From positions 13,671,822 to 13,735,821 of the forward strand of contig NC_049982.1 in assembly GCF_000003815.2 (NCBI RefSeq): a DNA stretch of 64,000 nt, in the 5' to 3' direction. Shown here piece after piece: positions 59,223-64,000 of this stretch; within the stretch, counting starts at the first letter, position 1, and each line of letters opens with the position of its first letter. The DNA is from Branchiostoma floridae (lineage: Eukaryota > Chordata > Leptocardii > Amphioxiformes > Branchiostomatidae). The notes beneath the pieces were generated by a model that had not been told where the DNA came from, searched no databases, and saw only the letters and a program-made list of their open reading frames with translations. Made by a program: the position numbers and the translations under genes.

Positions 59223-62200
59223 AGTTTTGTATGTAACCTTAACCTTACATTTGCGTTGGGATGTTTTTCTATTCCCTTTGCGCGAAACTAGGCAAGACTG
59301 TGGTCTGCCTGAGAATACAACTATTGTTGAACCTCACAGTGACAAAAACAATGTCAGCCATCTCTGGAAATGTTTTATTTAATTAAGTGAAATGTAGAGA
59401 ATACACAACAGTGCAAAGGAGAACACCCTCCCACACTGCCCCAGTGACTCCACATTCAAACATGGGTGGTTTGGTGGTTGGTCTATATACAGCAAAATTG
59501 AGTACTGTCAAAGTATTAACCACAAGCCAGGCCAGGCAAAGTAAATAATTTGCTCAACAGAATAGCTCTACTATGGTATATAGAAAACATTACACATGGT
59601 GCAATTGATTTTGTCTGTTGCACAGATAACTTTCATTGAGTCCCAGTAAAGGAAAAAGTTGGTGCCAGGTTTTGACCTACCGGTAGCGGTTAATTGGTTC
59701 CAAGAAAACAGTTGGCATGCTTGCCTTCATACTGTGATGAAAAATATCCAATGAACAAATCATTTATTTTGCAGGGCCCAACAGAACTAGTGATACAAAC
59801 TTCACAATGCAGGCAAAGCACAATAGTCAATACATCAACATCAGCACTGCAAATGCAGGCAACCAGACCTTAGAACAGCATACTAGGAACAGCAGCTGTG
59901 TTCTATAAACTTGGCTAACCTTCCCTGTTATCTAGGGCCATCAATTAAGTTTATTGACTTCTTGATTTCTACTTAGTATGTTCTCTATCACATGATACTA
60001 TGTCATACAGGTGAAAGCCTTTTAAGCAATGTCAGACTGGAAGCTCTGGCTAACAGTGCCACCTGACCACCCATGTACATCTATCACGCTCAACTTGCCT
60101 GAGAAATTTTCCCACCTAAGAAATTTGTACTGGAAATGCCAGTCATCATATCTTGCCTCTTTCTCTTCATAGAGAACATTTACATTATTTGCACTTTATA
60201 ACATCTGAACAGAAGCATTCTGGCACAGCCCTGTAGTGGAACACTGCATCCATCTCATACACGCTCAAGTATTTTTGGACTCAAAAAAATCTCAACCCTA
60301 AAATTTGTGAAGAACTAGTATGCTCACAAAAGAATTAGAACGAAAAATATTTCCCCTTGTACTGGAAAATCAACTCAACAGTTAGCACTGACTGAACAAA
60401 ACGTACTGCCGTACATTTTTAACTAACTGTACCACAGATCTCATTCACCCTTCTTCAGATAAACAGATGCCCCAATCCTTTCCCAATGTTAAGCAGCATT
60501 GCATGTAGTTACATCTCCTTCATACCACTACAGGTGCTCAGAGCAGATCACATGGAAACCACACCTGTTGTGCAGATCAATTATATGAACTATGCAGTGT
60601 CAAACTGAAGGTGGGCTTCAACACCTTTGAATTTACTTGAGCTTTTTTCAACAGTTCTGCCCTGGTAGGTGGTCTTCACCTTCTGATCTCTCTGCAGCAG
60701 GTCACCTGTAGTTCTGGTAACATATCGACTTAGCAGTGTCTTCCAGCAACATTACCGTTATATTTGGCTCTGTACTTCAACATTTACATATTCTTTATAT
60801 TCTAGTAAAATAGTATCTTTGGGGGACACCATCCATAGGTGTGGACAAAGCACAGATAAAGAAGATGGCCTTACTTCACTGGTTGATGAGAAGGATCACA
60901 GTCACTATTGGCACCCAGGTCATGTGCACCTTACTGAACACTTTTCAAATTTCATCAATCGGGTAGCAACCAAACATTTAGCACTGTTTGTGTGGAAGGT
61001 CAAATTTTTCTCCAGGATTTATTTGACGCATGAAAATTTGGTATTGACCACTTCAATTTAGACATCTCTCCTGATCATCAACCAATTGGTGAAGACCTTG
61101 ACCCAAAGGGATGAGAACAGCACAGATTCGCTGCAGTTCTTGAACATGTACACTATAATAACTATATCAATGCACGTATGGTACTCATTTGTCATCCCAC
61201 AACACAGTAAACCTGAATCAACTCTTCATAGTTTAACATGGTTAGTTCTGTGGAAGTGAACAAACATTTCTCAAGCTTAGGTCAGCATTTTTCTCTAATG
61301 AACTTTTTTTTTTTTACACTGACTTTACACACCTGACCTAGCGTGTACTGTGGGACTATATCATGAAACAGCAGTGATATGTCTCTACTAGTAAGCAGAA
61401 CACAGGTTACAATTGGCCAGTTTCTTCTGTTCCAGGCATACAATGACAGGCATACAACGACAGGCAAACAATGACATACGTGGCCAAACGAATGGGTTTC
61501 TCTATAGTACTACTACTAAATTTGTGAGAAATTAACGTTTTCATCTGGAGTTATAGATTGATCTATTGATTTTTTTGGAGTTTTCCTATACTACTTTGGG
61601 GTACTAGGACAAAGATTCGTATAGCACCAGAGGCCAACTACATGCATTGCTGAACATCTTAGAGAAACCCATGTTTATTCTACCACATCTTTGTATGCCT
61701 GTCTTGGACCAATACCATTGAAACCAAAACATAATGTTCTTACATCAGCTGCCCTTTTTTTCTTGCTTTTTTTTATACATGGTACATCCATATACATATA
61801 TATATTTCCATCATACAACATCTTCCCAATTAAGGCAACAAAAGTTGACCCTTGGCCTTGAATTGGTGCACTCACGACCCAAGTACAGCTCTCCCTCAGC
61901 CAAGATTGACAGCACTGTTGCTTTGTTGTCTTCACAAGTCTTGTACATCATTACTTGTCCTGGCCTTCAGCAAACGTAACATCATCAAGCATTACACTGC
62001 CACACTATAAAGAACAACTGCACCAGGAAATGCATCATTTTAACAGAAAATTCTTTCTATTCTTTCTTGACAGCTTTTCAAATATCAGTGGCATCCTTAC
62101 AATCACTGTTACATGCACATGTTGACCTGTAGCACACTAAAGTAGCCATTTGGTTACCAATTCTCTACTGGTTAGGGAGAAGGTACATAGACACCAGCAC

Positions 62201-62355
62201 AAGTTGATGTTTCAGCACAGAAGACCAGGACAATTCTGTCATAAGTACATAAATTTTACACTTTGGCCCCCTCATAAACAGGTTTATCAATCAAGTTGAG
62301 GGCAACAGTATGCTGTGGGTCATGTGATGTGTAGCCAATCATGGGCCAGGTCCCC
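59223..62355 (-). other. Probable PDCD4 3' UTR plus spacer
   Basis: No coding exon is recognised in these 3.1 kb. AATAAA on the minus strand occurs at 61674-61679 and again at 59374-59379, so the PDCD4 3' UTR may be about 0.7 or 3.0 kb. Vertebrate PDCD4 also has a long regulatory 3' UTR (target of miR-21). No miRNA site was assigned here. Confidence 0.45.
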
Positions 62356-63733
62356 TCACTCCTTGATGCGGCCACCATCACCCTCGCTGACGAAGCGCTT
62401 GCGGGCCCTGAGAGAAAATATCAACAGGTGAATGCTGACTTTTGGCCCATTGAATAACAATGAAAGGTGGAATGGTACATAATTGGTTTTCTCCCCTTTT
62501 TTTTATCAAAATAAAAGGCATAAGAAGCTCACAGTCTGGAATAACATGCACACACACACACAAGAATGTGTCAAACTGTTAACTGCAGTATCAGTGACAC
62601 CCTAAAAAGGAACCAGTATGGAGAACTGCTGACCTGATGGGCACCTTGGCCTTGGTGCGACTGTTGATGACTCCCTGCTTGAAGCACTCCTCAGAGAACC
62701 TCTCCAGGATTGTGTGGGCATTGGGCACATCAAGAACTATGTCAGGCATGGACTCAAACACACGGTCAAAGCCCTGCGAAGGAAGAACATGCACACCATG
62801 AAACAACAACAACTGGTTGTCCACAGACATTCTTAAACTTAGCTCAATTTAAAGCAAACCCCACCCTTTCTACTGCTTTTCATTGAAAAGTTAATTGTCT
62901 TAGGTGAACTGAGAAGTGTTGCTCTTTTGAGTATCACATCCTAATCTCATTTATTTATTTATTTAGGGTTACCCCTAATCTCATTACTCTATGAACACTT
63001 GACAATCACTTCAAGACACAACTGTTCAACAAAACACTGTGTGGCTTGACATATCAACTGAGATACTCCTTTTCATCCCTATCTTATCACCAGTAGATAG
63101 CTATTTCAAACTTTTGTAAGCTATCACAAATGGCAGCATCAATGGCAACAATTGGAAAACCTACTCACCCTGTCCATCTGGTCCACGGTAAGAATGATTG
63201 CATCAGCGAGAGACTTAAGCAGCATGAGGATTGCAGTGCCCACCTGTTCCGACCCTGCCTCCAGCACAGTCACCACGGCCTGGAGGAAAACATTCATTTC
63301 ATTTCAATGTACCAGACCAATCTACAGAATTTTGTCCGTCACTCTCATTGTTTTGGAGACAATTTTGTTGATTTTAGTTGTTTTAACAATTTTATCATTT
63401 TGCTTGCACATCACTACTGCCCTCCGTAGTCATGTCTGTTATTCTTCAGCATATTTAAGACCATACTCGCATGAGCATGGATACATGTATCATTTCCAAC
63501 AGTTTGATTACAAATTAGTTGTTATGGTGTTGTGCACCACGGGCATGATTCTAATACAACACTGACAAACAATCCAGCATGAAATTGGATGAACTCCATG
63601 TCCATTACATAACAGTGGTGCCCCACCTCATAGACGAGCTCATGGTGGAAGTGTGGCACCTCCAGCTCCACCAGACAGCGGGTGGCCTCCTGGATGTCCC
63701 GGGAGGACAGGTACTCCCTCAGGAGCATGTCAT
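62356..63733 (-). CDS. PDCD4: PDCD4, last four coding exons; 5' part beyond the right edge
   Basis: PDCD4 is a tumour-suppressor-type translation inhibitor whose two MA3 domains bind eIF4A. Exons in transcript order: 63627-63733 (phase 2 start, preceded by an exon outside), 63169-63279, 62634-62773, 62356-62407, encoding 135 residues plus stop. They cover most of the second MA3 domain ([96 protein letters not shown]) and the conserved tail [15 protein letters not shown]. Human PDCD4 continues a few residues further (LKPESY in place of IKE). The N-terminal S6K/beta-TrCP degron region and the first MA3 domain are outside the window. The gene runs in the same direction as beta-TrCP, 7.7 kb away. 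Confidence 0.96.
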
Positions 63734-64000
63734 CTACAGGCACAACCACAGATGAAAACAACTTTATTTGGAATGTTTATTTACAGGCAAAACATTATTC
63801 ATCTACAGGTGAAAACACTAATGAAAATAACCTCAAACATCCATATCTGTACTGTTGTAGAACTGGATTTAACAACATCTCACATTTTTTTTGTTAATAC
63901 TGCACTTTCATGGTCAAAATTTTTTTGGAAAGCCATTCCTGTTCCTGCACAAACCTCTCACCTAGAAACATGCTTGACTTTCCATGTCACTAATGGAAGT

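Noticed and set aside
63130-63565. 99 and 137 codon plus-strand ORFs
   Set aside because: Antisense shadows of the PDCD4 exon at 63169-63279 and its flanking introns.

Overview
This is intron-rich eukaryotic DNA with four runs of N. It is almost certainly from an invertebrate chordate, most likely a lancelet (Branchiostoma). The genes are animal regulators in the single-copy state expected before vertebrate duplication. Exons are short with GT/AG borders. The spacers are full of small inverted-repeat DNA elements, a tRNA-derived SINE and tandem repeats. No prokaryotic, viral or plasmid gene was seen.

Layout: (1) 348-32055, minus: PPP2R2, the B55 regulatory subunit of protein phosphatase 2A. 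It begins with a 7-base coding exon at 32049-32055 and contains a 22.7 kb intron. Its 3' exons run off the left edge and one exon is partly lost in an N gap. (2) 32056-37080: intergenic DNA with the PPP2R2 promoter, a 409 bp TIR element, a SINE and a CRE+E2F promoter-like block. (3) 37081-39968, plus: a three-exon gene with a large unrecognised N-terminal region and a C-terminal Death domain. One intron carries a piggyBac-like TTAA element. (4) 43785-54695, minus: a complete beta-TrCP/Slimb gene (D domain, F-box, seven WD40 repeats) with two alternative first coding exons. An unexplained terminal-exon-like ORF lies downstream at 42856-43047. (5) 54974-57942, plus: complete PBDC1, head-to-head with beta-TrCP (278 bp between start codons). 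(6) 62356 to the right edge, minus: the last four coding exons of PDCD4, convergent with PBDC1.

Functional links: SCF-beta-TrCP is the known ubiquitin ligase for PDCD4, so ligase and substrate are near neighbours here. In human, BTRC, PDCD4 and PPP2R2D all lie on 10q, which suggests old chordate linkage. PBDC1 is the relative of a yeast eEF1A chaperone and PDCD4 restrains eIF4A, so two neighbours touch translation. No common regulation is shown by the sequence.

The best candidates for something undescribed are the Death-domain protein with its orphan N-terminal domain, the alternative beta-TrCP first exons, the orphan terminal exon at 42856-43047, and a duplicated splice acceptor in PBDC1. 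Exon borders were worked out by hand from reading frame, splice consensus and remembered family sequences. No alignment or transcript data were used.
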